DNA of 64,000 bases from Pseudalgibacter alginicilyticus (GTDB lineage Bacteria; Bacteroidota; Bacteroidia; Flavobacteriales; Flavobacteriaceae), in NCBI RefSeq assembly GCF_001310225.1, contig NZ_CP012898.1, positions 2,232,001-2,296,000 of the forward strand. Direction: 5' to 3'. How positions within the stretch are numbered: the stretch's first letter is position 1; each line of letters starts with the position of its first letter. The notes below the pieces were generated by a model that was not told the origin of the DNA, made no database searches, and was given only the letters and a program-made list of their open reading frames with translations. Below are positions 28,871 to 38,830 of this stretch, piece after piece. A program made the position numbers and the translations under genes.

Positions 28871-31177
28871 ATGGATAATATTTACTTATTAATGATTGTT
28901 GCCCTTGCCGTGTTAGCTATAGCCGATTTGGTAATTGGTGTTAGTAACGATGCAGTAAATTTTTTAAACTCAGCTATTGGATCTAAGGTTATTTCTTTTA
29001 GAACCATAATGATTGTAGCTGGATTAGGTGTGGCAATTGGAGCTGTATTTTCTAGCGGAATGATGGAAGTTGCAAGAAAAGGTATTTTTAATCCTCATGA
29101 ATTCATGTTCAATGAAATTATGATTGTATTTATGGCAGTTATGTTAACTGATATCTTGTTATTAGATTTTTTTAATACCATAGGCATGCCTACATCAACA
29201 ACAGTTTCTATAGTATTTGAATTATTAGGTGCTTCAGTAGCTATGGCTCTTATTAAAATTGGTCATGACGGAGGTTCATTTGTTGATTTGGTTAACTATA
29301 TAAATACAAGTCAGGCTGGACAAATTATTTTTGGAATTCTCCTCTCAGTTGTCGTAGCATTTTCCATTGGAGCTTTAGTACAATGGGTAGCAAGACTTCT
29401 ATTATCCTATGATTTTGAAAAGAAAGCAAATTGGGTAGGTGCTTTGTTTGGTGGTTTTGCTATTACCTCTATTACTTATTTTATTTTCATGAAAGGTATT
29501 GGGGGAACTAATTTTGCTAAACAAAGTTATGAATTTACTAAAGGATTAACTATTAAAGAGTTTTTAGAAACTCAAGTACTTTTAATTTTAGTCATAAACT
29601 TGGTGTTTTGGTCTTTGTTATCTTATATATTAATTGCAGTAGCGAAATTAAACATCTATAGATTAATTATTATAGCGGGTACCTTTGCTTTGGCGTTAGC
29701 TTTTGCTGGAAATGATTTAGTTAACTTTATTGGAGTTCCAATAGCTGGTTGGCAATCATACGAAGCTTGGTTAGCATCTGGTGTTTCGCCTGAAGCCTTC
29801 AGTATGGAATTTCTTGCGGATAAGGTCCCTACTCCTACGCTTTTATTGGTTTTAGCAGGTATCATAATGGTAGTTACCTTATGGTTTTCAAGTAAGGCTC
29901 AAACAGTTGTAAAAACCTCGTTAGATCTATCAAGCCAAGAAGCAACCAAAGAGCGTTTTCAACCTAACTTTTTATCTCGTGGATTTGTTAGAATAGCAGT
30001 AGGGGCTTCAGAAATGACCTCTTACATCCTACCTAAATCTTGGCAGGACAAAATTGAAGAACAGTTTGAAAAACCTGTTATAAATATATCTAAGTCCAAA
30101 ACACATGAACTTCCTGCGTTTGATATGGTAAGAGCAGCAGTAAACCTTATGGTTGCAGCTATACTTATATCAATAGCAACATCTATGAAACTACCATTAT
30201 CAACAACATACGTAACATTTATGGTTGCCATGGGTACTTCTTTAGCAGATAGAGCTTGGGGAGCTGAAAGTGCTGTATATAGAGTTGCAGGAGTTTTAAA
30301 TGTTATTGGTGGTTGGTTTTTTACTGCTATCATAGCTTTTGTAGCTGCTGCTATTATTGCGTACTTATTAAATTGGAACGTCCATGTTATGGTGCCAGTT
30401 TTATTGTTATTAGCAACCTTACTTTTGGTTAGAAATTTCATTTCTCATAGAAAAAAAACAAAAGAAGTACGAGCTGAAGACTCCTTAAACAAAGCAGAGA
30501 GTAGTTCTGTGCAGGGAGTTATTCAAGAAAGTGCTGGCAATATTGCTAATGTTGTTAAACGTGGTAATAAAATTTACACCAATGCTATTAACGGACTTGC
30601 TAAACAAGATTTAGCATCCCTTAAAAAGAACAAAAAACAAATTATAAAATTGTCTGATGAAGTTGAAGATTTAAGAGACAATATATTCTACTTCATTAAA
30701 AATTTAGATGAATCAAGTGTTGGTGCCAGTAATTTTTACATTAACATATTAGGCTATTTACAAGACATCGTACAATCTTTAGAGTACATAACTAAGGTGA
30801 GTCATAAACACGTAAATAACAACCATAAAAAATTAAAATTCAGTCAAATTAAAGAATTAAAAGAAGTTGATGAACGCTTTGAAATATTGTTTAATAATAC
30901 CAAAAATGCGTTTGAATCTAGATCTTTTGAAGAAATTGGAGTAATATTAGGAAGAAAGCAAGAAATAGTAGCCATGGTTAGTGATAAAATTCAAAAACAA
31001 GTGGAGCGTACTAGAAATGAAGAATCAAGTCCTAAGAATACAACACTATATTTTGGAATTTTATTAGAAACTAAAGATTTATTAATGGCTGTAATGAATC
31101 TTTTAGAAGAATACCATAATGCACATGATAGCTCGGTAAAACCAGCAACCGTTCAAGGTATTTCTGAAGAAGAATAA
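28871..31177 (+). CDS. inorganic phosphate transporter (Pit family) with C-terminal PhoU-like domain
   Basis: A 768-residue inner-membrane transporter. The N- and C-terminal halves of the membrane part carry the Pit repeat signatures, GVSNDAVNFLNSAIGSKV and GNDLVNFIGVP, each followed by TSTTVS- or LSTTYVTF-like segments. After the last membrane helix (about residue 530) comes a soluble, charged helical region of about 230 residues. It resembles the PhoU/DUF47 regulators that are separate proteins in other bacteria. The fusion is typical of Bacteroidota. It is a single gene with a strong terminator. Confidence 0.9.
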   Translation: MDNIYLLMIVALAVLAIADLVIGVSNDAVNFLNSAIGSKVISFRTIMIVAGLGVAIGAVFSSGMMEVARKGIFNPHEFMFNEIMIVFMAVMLTDILLLDFFNTIGMPTSTTVSIVFELLGASVAMALIKIGHDGGSFVDLVNYINTSQAGQIIFGILLSVVVAFSIGALVQWVARLLLSYDFEKKANWVGALFGGFAITSITYFIFMKGIGGTNFAKQSYEFTKGLTIKEFLETQVLLILVINLVFWSLLSYILIAVAKLNIYRLIIIAGTFALALAFAGNDLVNFIGVPIAGWQSYEAWLASGVSPEAFSMEFLADKVPTPTLLLVLAGIIMVVTLWFSSKAQTVVKTSLDLSSQEATKERFQPNFLSRGFVRIAVGASEMTSYILPKSWQDKIEEQFEKPVINISKSKTHELPAFDMVRAAVNLMVAAILISIATSMKLPLSTTYVTFMVAMGTSLADRAWGAESAVYRVAGVLNVIGGWFFTAIIAFVAAAIIAYLLNWNVHVMVPVLLLLATLLLVRNFISHRKKTKEVRAEDSLNKAESSSVQGVIQESAGNIANVVKRGNKIYTNAINGLAKQDLASLKKNKKQIIKLSDEVEDLRDNIFYFIKNLDESSVGASNFYINILGYLQDIVQSLEYITKVSHKHVNNNHKKLKFSQIKELKEVDERFEILFNNTKNAFESRSFEEIGVILGRKQEIVAMVSDKIQKQVERTRNEESSPKNTTLYFGILLETKDLLMAVMNLLEEYHNAHDSSVKPATVQGISEEE

Positions 31178-31195
31178 TTGGGATATTATTAAAAT

Positions 31196-31235
31196 AATAA
31201 AGCCGCTTTTATAAATTTAGAAAAGCGGCTTTATT
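31196..31235. terminator. bidirectional terminator between pit and fbp
   Basis: A perfect 15-bp stem, AATAAAGCCGCTTTT (31196-31210) and complement (31221-31235), lies between convergent genes. Confidence 0.85.
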
Positions 31236-31289
31236 TTATTTATAGTACTATTTAAAGGATTAACACTATACTGAACACCTATTCTAATT

Positions 31290-32297
31290 TTATTGTGCGT
31301 CACGCATAAACTCCTCTGCCTTTTCAACCATTAACCTACTACCACAAATAAAAGGCACACGTTCATGCAATTCTGTAGGTTGGATATCCATAATTCTGGT
31401 AAATCCATCACTAGCAAGACCATTAGCTTGTTCTGCTAAAAATGCAATAGGATTACATTCATATAACAGACGTAATTTTCCATTAGGGTTTTTAGAGCTC
31501 TGCGGATATAAATAAATTCCTCCTTTAATCATGTTTCTGTGAAAATCGGATACCAAAGAACCAATATATCTACTTGTATACGGTCTATCATCTTCTTCCT
31601 GTTGGCAATACTTAATATAATTTTTTATACCCTGTGGAAAATGAATATAATTACCTTCATTAACAGAATATATAGTACCACTTTCTGGAAATTCCATATT
31701 AGGGTGTGATAAGTAAAAGGACCCAATTGCTGGATTTAAAGTAAATCCATTAACACCATCGCCTGTGGTATAAACCAACATGGTGGACGTTCCATAAACT
31801 ATGTATCCAGCCGCTACTTGAGCGCTTCCTTTTTGCATAAAATCTTCTAACATTACTGGAGTGCCGACTGGAGTTACACGTCTATAAATTGAAAAAATAG
31901 TGCCTACAGACACATTTACATCTATGTTTGATGAACCATCTAACGGGTCAATTAAAACTACATACTTATTTTGATGATTTTCATCTTGACTATTAATAGT
32001 AATAAAATCATCCTCTTCTTCACTAGCAATTCCGCAAACTATATTTCGTTTGGTAAGTGTTTGAATAAACTTATCATTAGCATATACATCCAATTTCTGC
32101 TGGTCTTCACCTTGGATATTAGTATCGCCAGCGGCACCTATTATATCCACTAATCCAGCTTTATTTACTTCATGATTTACTATTTTTGCTGCTAAACGAA
32201 GAGAGTTTAAAAGACTTGATAATTCACCTGAAGAATATTGAAACGACGATTGATTTTCTATAATAAACTCGCCTAAAGTTTGTTTTTTATGAGCCAT
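31290..32297 (-). CDS. fbp: fructose-1,6-bisphosphatase, class 1
   Basis: Gluconeogenic phosphatase, 335 residues. Metal and substrate sites are visible: [17 protein letters not shown], the second-metal IASEEED, and the family signature [20 protein letters not shown]. The C-terminal region includes [19 protein letters not shown], a conserved catalytic-metal segment. It is divergent from the GNAT-lysC pair across a 123-bp promoter region. Confidence 0.94.
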   Translation of the reverse strand: MAHKKQTLGEFIIENQSSFQYSSGELSSLLNSLRLAAKIVNHEVNKAGLVDIIGAAGDTNIQGEDQQKLDVYANDKFIQTLTKRNIVCGIASEEEDDFITINSQDENHQNKYVVLIDPLDGSSNIDVNVSVGTIFSIYRRVTPVGTPVMLEDFMQKGSAQVAAGYIVYGTSTMLVYTTGDGVNGFTLNPAIGSFYLSHPNMEFPESGTIYSVNEGNYIHFPQGIKNYIKYCQQEEDDRPYTSRYIGSLVSDFHRNMIKGGIYLYPQSSKNPNGKLRLLYECNPIAFLAEQANGLASDGFTRIMDIQPTELHERVPFICGSRLMVEKAEEFMRDAQ

Positions 32298-32393
32298 AAG
32301 TTGGTTTGTTTTAGTTTATACAAATATCAATAAATTTTAAGAAACTACAACGTTTTCGTAGAAGTTAAGTCTTATACATAACAAAGTTTAAAC

Positions 32394-32401
32394 TATATTT
32401 G
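32394..32401 (+). promoter_or_regulatory. -7 element of the GNAT-lysC operon
   Basis: TATATTTG matches TAnnTTTG and lies 19 bp before the GNAT ATG at 32421. No clear -33 TTTG is seen. Confidence 0.5.
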
Positions 32402-32420
32402 AAATTATTTGTTTTTAAAT

Positions 32421-32915
32421 ATGAAATTCATAATTAGAAAAGCTAAAATTGAGGATATGGAAGAAGTCTTCAAACTAATTAAACAGTTGGCAGACTTTGA
32501 AAATGAACCAAATGCAGTAATTATTTCTGTTGAAGACTTAAAAAAAGATGGCTTTGGAAAACATCCAGCTTTTTTTTGTTTTGTGGCCGAAGTAAACACA
32601 AAAGTGGAAGGTATAGCCTTAGGATTTAACCGATATTCTACATGGAAAGGAAAGATCTTGCATTTAGAAGATTTAATTGTTAATCAATCTATGAGGGGAT
32701 TAGGCATAGGTACTGCCCTTCTTGATGAAGTTATAAAATATGGACATGAATTAGGTGTAAAACGCATTAATTGGGAAGTACTTGAATGGAACAAACCTGC
32801 TATCAATTTATATAAACAAAAGGGAGCCAATATTATGGAAGATTGGCGCGTTGTTCATCTAACGAATCAGGGTATAAAAGATTATATTTCAAAATTATTA
32901 GATGAAAATATTTAA
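32421..32915 (+). CDS. GNAT family N-acetyltransferase
   Basis: The ATG at 32421 gives 164 residues. A TTG start at 32409 is possible but lies only 8 bp after the -7 element. The acetyl-CoA-binding signature of motif A is visible in LEDLIVNQSMRGLGIGTALL (R/Q-x-x-G-x-G/A). NWEVLEWNKPAINLYKQKGA is the following conserved strand-helix, as in diamine/spermidine-type GNATs. The substrate is unknown. The stop lies 14 bp inside lysC, indicating translational coupling. Confidence 0.85.
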   Translation: MKFIIRKAKIEDMEEVFKLIKQLADFENEPNAVIISVEDLKKDGFGKHPAFFCFVAEVNTKVEGIALGFNRYSTWKGKILHLEDLIVNQSMRGLGIGTALLDEVIKYGHELGVKRINWEVLEWNKPAINLYKQKGANIMEDWRVVHLTNQGIKDYISKLLDENI

Positions 32916-34161
32916 ATTTGGAGGTGCTTCAATAAAAGATGCCACAGGCATAAAAAATGTGGCTACTGTGCTACAAAAAGTTGGATATAAAAACACGTTA
33001 GTTGTAGTATCTGCCATGGGTAAAACAACAAATGCATTAGAAATTGTAATTAAGAATTATTTTGAAAATAAACCGCAATTACAAAGTGCCATCCAAAAAG
33101 TTAAAAACTACCATAATGACATATTATGGGATTTATTCAGTGATGAAAGTCATGAAGCCTTTAAAAAAACAAATTTTTTTTTCAATGAATTGGATGTGTT
33201 TTTCAAAAGGAATAAATCACCAGATTACAACTTTGTTTATGATCAAGTAATTGGTTATGGTGAATTAATTTCTACAACAATTATAAGTGAATATCTAAAT
33301 TATATTGGAATAAAAAACATTTGGATGGATGTGCGCGAACAAATAAAAACAGACCCTTATTACAGAAAAGCTAATGTGGATTGGGACGCTACACAATCAT
33401 TAATTACATCAAAAATAAATAGAACTAACTTAAACATTACTCAAGGCTTTTTAGGCAGCGATTCTAATAATTTTACAACCACACTTGGAAGAGAAGGTAG
33501 CGACTATACAGCCGCCATTTATGGGTATTGTTTAAATGCACAAAGTGTAACCATTTGGAAAGATGTTCCTGGAGTTTTAAACGCAGATCCACGTTATTTT
33601 GAAAATGCTCAATTACTCAATAAAATATCATATCGTGAAGCTATAGAATTAGCTTTTTACGGAGCCTCAGTCATTCACCCTAATACCCTACAACCTTTAC
33701 AAGGTAAAGAAATACCTCTTTATGTAAAATCATTTTTACATCCTGAATGTGCTGGCACAAAAATTAGCAAAAACATTGCCTTGGAACCTCTTATTCCGTG
33801 CTTTATTGTAAAAAAAGATCAGGTATTAATTTCTTTATCTTCATTAGATTTTTCATACATAGTGGAAGAAAACATTAGTACCATTTTTAATTTACTCCAT
33901 ATTTATAAAATGAAAGTAAATGTTATTCAAAACTCTGCGATAAGCTTTTCAGTGTGTGTGGACAATATTTACAATAATGTTGAAAAATTACTCCATCACT
34001 TAAAAGCAAAATTTAAGGTAAATTGTCAAGAAAATGTTTCACTTTATACGATTAGACACTACAATCAAAATGTCATAGATCAAATAGAAATAGGTAAAAC
34101 CGTGTTATTAAAACAATTAACTAAAGAAACCGTTCAGTTAGTAACTGCACCAATTAAATAA
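32902..34161 (+). CDS. lysC: aspartate kinase
   Basis: First enzyme of the lysine/threonine/methionine pathway. It starts MKIFKFGGASIKDATG, the family N-terminal signature, followed by LVVVSAMGKTTNAL and the catalytic-domain segment TLGREGSDYTAAIYG. GVLNADPRYFENAQLL and GASVIHPNTLQPL are typical of the C-terminal half of the kinase domain. After that the regulatory part (about 130 residues) is divergent. The length of 419 residues is slightly short of the 449 of E. coli LysC. It starts inside the GNAT gene. Confidence 0.92.
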   Translation: MKIFKFGGASIKDATGIKNVATVLQKVGYKNTLVVVSAMGKTTNALEIVIKNYFENKPQLQSAIQKVKNYHNDILWDLFSDESHEAFKKTNFFFNELDVFFKRNKSPDYNFVYDQVIGYGELISTTIISEYLNYIGIKNIWMDVREQIKTDPYYRKANVDWDATQSLITSKINRTNLNITQGFLGSDSNNFTTTLGREGSDYTAAIYGYCLNAQSVTIWKDVPGVLNADPRYFENAQLLNKISYREAIELAFYGASVIHPNTLQPLQGKEIPLYVKSFLHPECAGTKISKNIALEPLIPCFIVKKDQVLISLSSLDFSYIVEENISTIFNLLHIYKMKVNVIQNSAISFSVCVDNIYNNVEKLLHHLKAKFKVNCQENVSLYTIRHYNQNVIDQIEIGKTVLLKQLTKETVQLVTAPIK

Positions 34162-34183
34162 ACTATTTACTACCTTTACCACC

Positions 34184-36013
34184 ATGAGCAAGCATAAAAA
34201 TACTGGACTGGTAACAGCCAAAGAAGTAGCTAAAGCTATACAGCTTGCAAAATATGGCTTTGTAGGCACTTTTGTAGGCTGGATTTTAATGAAAGTTCTC
34301 AAAATATCTACCCTTAACAAAGTATATAACCGCAATAAACACCTTTCCGATTTATCTTTTTTAAACAGTCTTTTAGACGATTTTCAAATCAAATTTGAAA
34401 TTCCGGAAGAAGACTTAAAACGTTTACCAAAAGATGGTGCGTATATAACTATTTCCAATCATCCACTTGGCGGGATTGACGGTATTTTACTTTTAAAATT
34501 AATGCTAGAACAGCGCAAAGATTTTAAAATTATAGCTAACTTTTTATTACATAGAATTGCTCCTTTAAAGCCATACATCATGCCGGTTAATCCTTTTGAA
34601 AACAGAAAAGATGTAAAGTCCAGCTTAACTGGTTTTAAAAATTCCATTCTGCATTTAAGAAAAGGACACCCATTAGGTATATTTCCTGCGGGTGAAGTAT
34701 CAACCTATCGTGATGGTAAATTGGTAGTAGACAGGCCATGGGAATTGGCCGCAATGAAATTAGTAAAAAAGGCTGAAGTGCCTGTAGTTCCTATTTATTT
34801 TCATGCTAAAAACAGTCAGTTATTTTACAAGCTCTCAAAAATAAGTGACACATTTAGAACAGCTAAACTTCCATCAGAAGTACTTACGCAAAAGCGACGT
34901 ACTATAAAAGTTAGAATTGGCAGACCTATATCTGTAGCCGATCAAAAAGAACATGGTAGCATTGAAGAGTTTTCAGAATTTTTAAGAAGAAAAACCTATA
35001 TGCTTTCCAATGCTTTTGAAGACAAATCAAAAATATTAAATAATATATCATCTTCTTTAAAAACTCCTAAAAACCCTAAACGAATTGTTACACCTGTAAG
35101 TCCAGAATTAATGGCCAAAGAGGTTGAAGCACTTAGAAAGGAAAATGCCAGACTTTTGGAAAGTAAAAATTACGAAGTATTTTTAGCGCAAGCCGAGAAA
35201 ATACCCAACATACTTCGTGAAATTGGTCGTTTGCGTGAAATTACATTTAGGGAAGTTGGTGAAGGCACCAATGAATCCATTGACTTAGATACTTTTGATC
35301 AATATTATCATCATATGTTTTTATGGGATAATGAAAAGAAGCTGCTTGCAGGCGCTTATAGAATGGGGTTAGGCTCCCAAATATTTAAACGCTTTGGTAT
35401 CAATGGATTTTATTTACAAGACTTATTTAGATTTGAACCAGAGCTTCATAAAATGATGAGCGAATCTATTGAAATGGGGCGTGCTTTTATCATTAAAGAA
35501 TACCAACAAAAACCCATGCCTCTATTTTTGCTTTGGAAAGGTATTGTACATATAACACTTCGCTATCCTGAGCACAATTATTTGATTGGTGGTGTAAGTA
35601 TTAGTAATCAATTTTCAAATTTCTCAAAATCATTGATGATTGAATTTATGAAGTCTCACTACTACGACCCCTATATTGCTCAATATGTGCACCCTAAAAA
35701 AGAATTTAAAGTAAAATTAAAAGACGCCGATAAAGATTTTGTTTTTGACGAGACAGAAGCCGATTTAAACAAATTCGATAAAATTATTGATGAAGTAGAA
35801 CCCGGCGCATTGCGTCTCCCTGTACTTCTAAAAAAGTATATCAAACAAAATGCCCGCTTAGTAGCATTTAATGTAGATCCATTATTCAACAACTCTGTGG
35901 ATGGCCTAATGTATATTAAAATTGCTGACCTACCGGAAAGTACCGTGCGCCCCGTTATGGAAGAATTTCAAGCAGAATTAGAGCGTAAATTTTTAGAGAA
36001 TAATGAAGGATAA
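34184..36013 (+). CDS. bifunctional acyltransferase, OlsF-type (aminolipid synthase)
   Basis: A 609-residue fusion. Residues about 70-290 are a PlsC-like glycerophosphate/lyso-lipid acyltransferase domain with SNHPLGGIDG and the GIFPAGEVST block. Residues about 330-590 form a GNAT-like N-acyltransferase domain (LREITFREVGEGT, FRFEPELHKMMSESIEMGRAF). This order matches OlsF, which makes ornithine lipids in some Bacteroidota and Serratia. The related products here could instead be glycine or serine-glycine lipids. The catalytic motif is His93-x5-Asp99 rather than the classical His-x4-Asp. It lies 22 bp after lysC. Confidence 0.82.
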   Translation: MSKHKNTGLVTAKEVAKAIQLAKYGFVGTFVGWILMKVLKISTLNKVYNRNKHLSDLSFLNSLLDDFQIKFEIPEEDLKRLPKDGAYITISNHPLGGIDGILLLKLMLEQRKDFKIIANFLLHRIAPLKPYIMPVNPFENRKDVKSSLTGFKNSILHLRKGHPLGIFPAGEVSTYRDGKLVVDRPWELAAMKLVKKAEVPVVPIYFHAKNSQLFYKLSKISDTFRTAKLPSEVLTQKRRTIKVRIGRPISVADQKEHGSIEEFSEFLRRKTYMLSNAFEDKSKILNNISSSLKTPKNPKRIVTPVSPELMAKEVEALRKENARLLESKNYEVFLAQAEKIPNILREIGRLREITFREVGEGTNESIDLDTFDQYYHHMFLWDNEKKLLAGAYRMGLGSQIFKRFGINGFYLQDLFRFEPELHKMMSESIEMGRAFIIKEYQQKPMPLFLLWKGIVHITLRYPEHNYLIGGVSISNQFSNFSKSLMIEFMKSHYYDPYIAQYVHPKKEFKVKLKDADKDFVFDETEADLNKFDKIIDEVEPGALRLPVLLKKYIKQNARLVAFNVDPLFNNSVDGLMYIKIADLPESTVRPVMEEFQAELERKFLENNEG

Positions 36014-36143
36014 CATCCTTTTTTTTAACAATATTTTTATAAGCTATTAATAGGAATATAATCAGGTTATTTTTTTCACCTCTATACCTATTGATAGAAT
36101 TAAAAGTTATATTTGAATATATTAACCCAAAATTTAACTTATT

Positions 36144-36506
36144 ATGAATTGGTATTTAAAAGTATTAAAACAATACGCAGATTTTAAAGGAAGAGCTAGA
36201 CGTAAAGAGTATTGGATGTTTTTCCTATTTAACATTATTATTTCTTATGGTATTATATTTTTGTCCATAGGGATAGATATACCTTCTTTGTCTATATTAA
36301 GTTCTATTTATTCTTTAGTAGTTTTAATTCCAGGACTTGCTGTTGGTGTTAGAAGAATGCATGATGTTGGTAAAAGCGGGTGGTTTTTATTAATTCCAAT
36401 TTACAACTTAATATTAGCATGTACAGATAGCGAAGCAGGCACCAACAAATGGGGCCCAAACCCCAAAACAGCTACTGAAGAAATAGACCAAATAGGTTTA
36501 GAATAA
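36144..36506 (+). CDS. DUF805 family membrane protein
   Basis: A 120-residue inner-membrane protein with a short amphipathic N-terminus (NWYLKVLKQYADFKGRARRKEYW), a signature of DUF805. Three to four hydrophobic segments and the conserved VGVRRMHDVGKSGWFLLIP loop follow. A tail of low complexity, GTNKWGPNPK, ends the protein. Function is unknown. It is a single gene ending at a strong terminator. Confidence 0.85.
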   Translation: MNWYLKVLKQYADFKGRARRKEYWMFFLFNIIISYGIIFLSIGIDIPSLSILSSIYSLVVLIPGLAVGVRRMHDVGKSGWFLLIPIYNLILACTDSEAGTNKWGPNPKTATEEIDQIGLE

Positions 36507-36528
36507 ACTTTTACAACAATACTCAAAC

Positions 36529-36566
36529 AAAAAAAGGTAATCATTTAAAAATGATTACCTTTTTTT
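36529..36566. terminator. bidirectional terminator between DUF805 and TM2 genes
   Basis: A perfect stem around GGTAATCATTT (36536-36546) and AAATGATTACC (36549-36559), flanked by A7 and T7 runs. Confidence 0.88.
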
Positions 36567-36587
36567 GTTTACAAATTTATATATGTT

Positions 36588-36929
36588 TTAAAACCAAGGT
36601 TTTTTACCAACTTGATACGTAGCATAAAACTCAGCATCCGATTTAGTTAAATATATAATCCCTTCTATTAAGCCAATAATACTCGCAAAACCACAAGTTA
36701 CTATCGTTGCAATTAATTGAATAATCCCTTCTTTAGTGTATCCTAAAACAAATTTGTGAACACCAAAACCTCCAAAAAGGATTCCTAAAACTCCAGCTAA
36801 TATTTTTTTGTTTTCCCCGGAAACACTGTCAAATGTTTCTTTAGCACTATTAGCAAATTCATTAGCAGATTCTTTAGCTCCTTTTGCAGCAGCATCTAGC
36901 TTCTCATTTAAATTTTTATCGTCAGACAT
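36588..36929 (-). CDS. TM2 domain protein
   Basis: A 113-residue protein. The first 40 residues are a charged Ala-rich helix (KLDAAAKGAKESANEFANSA). The rest is a TM2 domain with two helices and the conserved GVLGILFGGFGVHKFVLGYT and GLIEGIIYL segments. Such proteins are widespread small membrane proteins of unknown function. It lies alone, convergent with DUF805. Confidence 0.85.
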   Translation of the reverse strand: MSDDKNLNEKLDAAAKGAKESANEFANSAKETFDSVSGENKKILAGVLGILFGGFGVHKFVLGYTKEGIIQLIATIVTCGFASIIGLIEGIIYLTKSDAEFYATYQVGKKPWF

Positions 36930-37036
36930 TTTTATTATTTATTGGTTAGATAATCAAAGTTACTAAAAAATTGATTTCATTTCTGATTATACTTATTAAT
37001 TTATAATAAATCACATGTATATTTCAAGAAACAAAA

Positions 37037-37801
37037 CTATCTAAACAACATAATAGCACCTCCTAAAGCGGTAACAATCAAAATAAAACGCCTATAATTC
37101 ACATTAGAAATTATCTTTACAATTGCAACTCCTATACAGAAACCAACAATAACGATTGGTAACATTACGGAATTTAAAATAAGGGTTTCTTTAGAAACCG
37201 TTTTCCATACAAAAATATGAAAGGGTAATTTGAAAAGATTGATAATAAAAAATAACCAAGCAGCGGTGCCTATAAATTCATTTTTTGGAAGCCGTATTGC
37301 TAAAAAATAAATATTAGAAATGGGCCCTGCTAAATTACCTACCATACTTGTAAAGCCAGATAAGAACCCCATAGTACCCGAAAATAAACGACTATTGGGT
37401 ATTGTATCCGTTTTTCTGTTTTCATTATAAATCATGAGTACAACAGACACAATAATAATGACAGCCATAAGACGTTTAAAAACAATTTCAGAGATGCTAT
37501 TTCCAAGCCAAGCACCAACTACCACACCAACAACCATTAACGGCAAGAGCTTAAAAACATATTTCCACTGTGTATGCCTATTATAATAAACAACCGCTAA
37601 AATATCTGCAGCAATAAGTAAGGGTAACAAAAAACCTGTAGATGCTTTTTCTCCAAAAACAAAAGCTAAAATAACAACAATAATAATCCCAATTCCTTTA
37701 ATTCCAGATTTGGAAAATCCGAGTAAAAAAACAGCTAAACCAATAGCTATCCATTGTAATATTGATAAATTATAAGATTGGAGTATTTCGAAATAAGACA
37801 A
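37037..37801 (-). CDS. sulfite exporter TauE/SafE family protein
   Basis: A 254-residue inner-membrane protein with about eight hydrophobic segments in two repeated halves. Family motifs are GFSKSGIKGIGI in the first half and GFTSMVGNLAGPISNIY in the second. TauE/SafE proteins move organosulfur compounds or sulfite, but the substrate here is not indicated by neighbours. It lies downstream of the hydroxyacid dehydrogenase gene on the same strand, with a hairpin in the 93-bp gap. Confidence 0.87.
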   Translation of the reverse strand: MSYFEILQSYNLSILQWIAIGLAVFLLGFSKSGIKGIGIIIVVILAFVFGEKASTGFLLPLLIAADILAVVYYNRHTQWKYVFKLLPLMVVGVVVGAWLGNSISEIVFKRLMAVIIIVSVVLMIYNENRKTDTIPNSRLFSGTMGFLSGFTSMVGNLAGPISNIYFLAIRLPKNEFIGTAAWLFFIINLFKLPFHIFVWKTVSKETLILNSVMLPIVIVGFCIGVAIVKIISNVNYRRFILIVTALGGAIMLFR

Positions 37802-37894
37802 TAGTTTATATTTAAAAGTTATTTTTAATTGAACAAAGTTTCTCTGTTCAATCTTACTTGAAGGCTCAAAAACGGTTTCAATTCCTTAATTAAA

Positions 37895-38830
37895 TTAACA
37901 AAATTTAGATTTTATTTTGTCAACAATGGTTTGTGCTAATTTCTCTTTACTCTCCACTGTCCAACCAGCTACATGAGGGGATAATAAGACATTTTGAGAT
38001 TGGATCAAATACTGAAAAGCTTCGGGCATTTCTGAAGAAAATAAATTTTCAAACGAGGTCTTTTCATATTCTAAAACATCAATTCCTGCACCTAACACTT
38101 TTCCAGATTTTAAAGCTGAAACTAAATCGGTTGTTACTACACTTTTACCACGAGCCGTATTAATAAACCAAAATGACTTTTTAAAAGCCTTAATAAATTC
38201 AGAATTTATCATATTTAAAGTTTGTGGAGTTTGTGGAGTGTGTAAGCTAACTACATCTACTTCTTGTTGAAATTCCTGAAGTGATACTTGTTTAGCATTT
38301 TCATTGCCTACACCTGCTTTAATGTCATAACACAAAACATTCACATCAAAACCTCGTAACTTTTTTGCAAATGCTTTTCCCATATTACCATAACCAATAA
38401 GACCTACAGTCCTTCCGTCTAATTCAATACCTCGGTTATCTTCTCGCAACCATTTACCTGCCCGTACCTCAGCATCTGCTTTATTAAGTTTATTGAATAA
38501 AGACAAAAGCATACCTAAGGCGTGCTCACCAACGGCATTACGATTACCTTCAGGAGCAGCTATAAGCATAATACCTTTTGCTTGGGCATACTCACAATCA
38601 ATATTTTCCAAACCCGCTCCTACTCTACCTATAAACTTTAGTTTTTTGGCAGCATCTAAAAATTGTTTGTCGATAGAAAAACGACTTCTTAATACAATTC
38701 CATCATAATTTTGGATTTTAGATTCGATTTTTTCTTTTGAAGATGTGTAATCTTCGTGATTCGTAAACCCTAATTCTGTTAATTGCTTTATTAAAAGTTC
38801 GTGGTTAGTGTCTAAATGGAGGATTTTCAT
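37895..38830 (-). CDS. D-isomer-specific 2-hydroxyacid dehydrogenase, SerA-like
   Basis: A 311-residue NAD-dependent dehydrogenase. The N-terminal substrate domain contains VLRSRFSIDKQFLDAAKKL and VGAGLENIDCEYAQAKGI. The NAD-binding part has GLIGYGNMGKAFAKKLRGF, the catalytic Arg in NTARGKSV, and the catalytic His in SPHVAGWT. It resembles phosphoglycerate dehydrogenase without the ACT domain. Substrate identity cannot be told from sequence alone. No serine-pathway partner is adjacent. Confidence 0.87.
   Translation of the reverse strand: MKILHLDTNHELLIKQLTELGFTNHEDYTSSKEKIESKIQNYDGIVLRSRFSIDKQFLDAAKKLKFIGRVGAGLENIDCEYAQAKGIMLIAAPEGNRNAVGEHALGMLLSLFNKLNKADAEVRAGKWLREDNRGIELDGRTVGLIGYGNMGKAFAKKLRGFDVNVLCYDIKAGVGNENAKQVSLQEFQQEVDVVSLHTPQTPQTLNMINSEFIKAFKKSFWFINTARGKSVVTTDLVSALKSGKVLGAGIDVLEYEKTSFENLFSSEMPEAFQYLIQSQNVLLSPHVAGWTVESKEKLAQTIVDKIKSKFC

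Noticed and set aside
37828-37852. Hairpin between the hydroxyacid dehydrogenase and TauE/SafE genes as a strong terminator
   Set aside because: The 8-bp stem has no T-run on the minus strand, so it may be only a weak structure.
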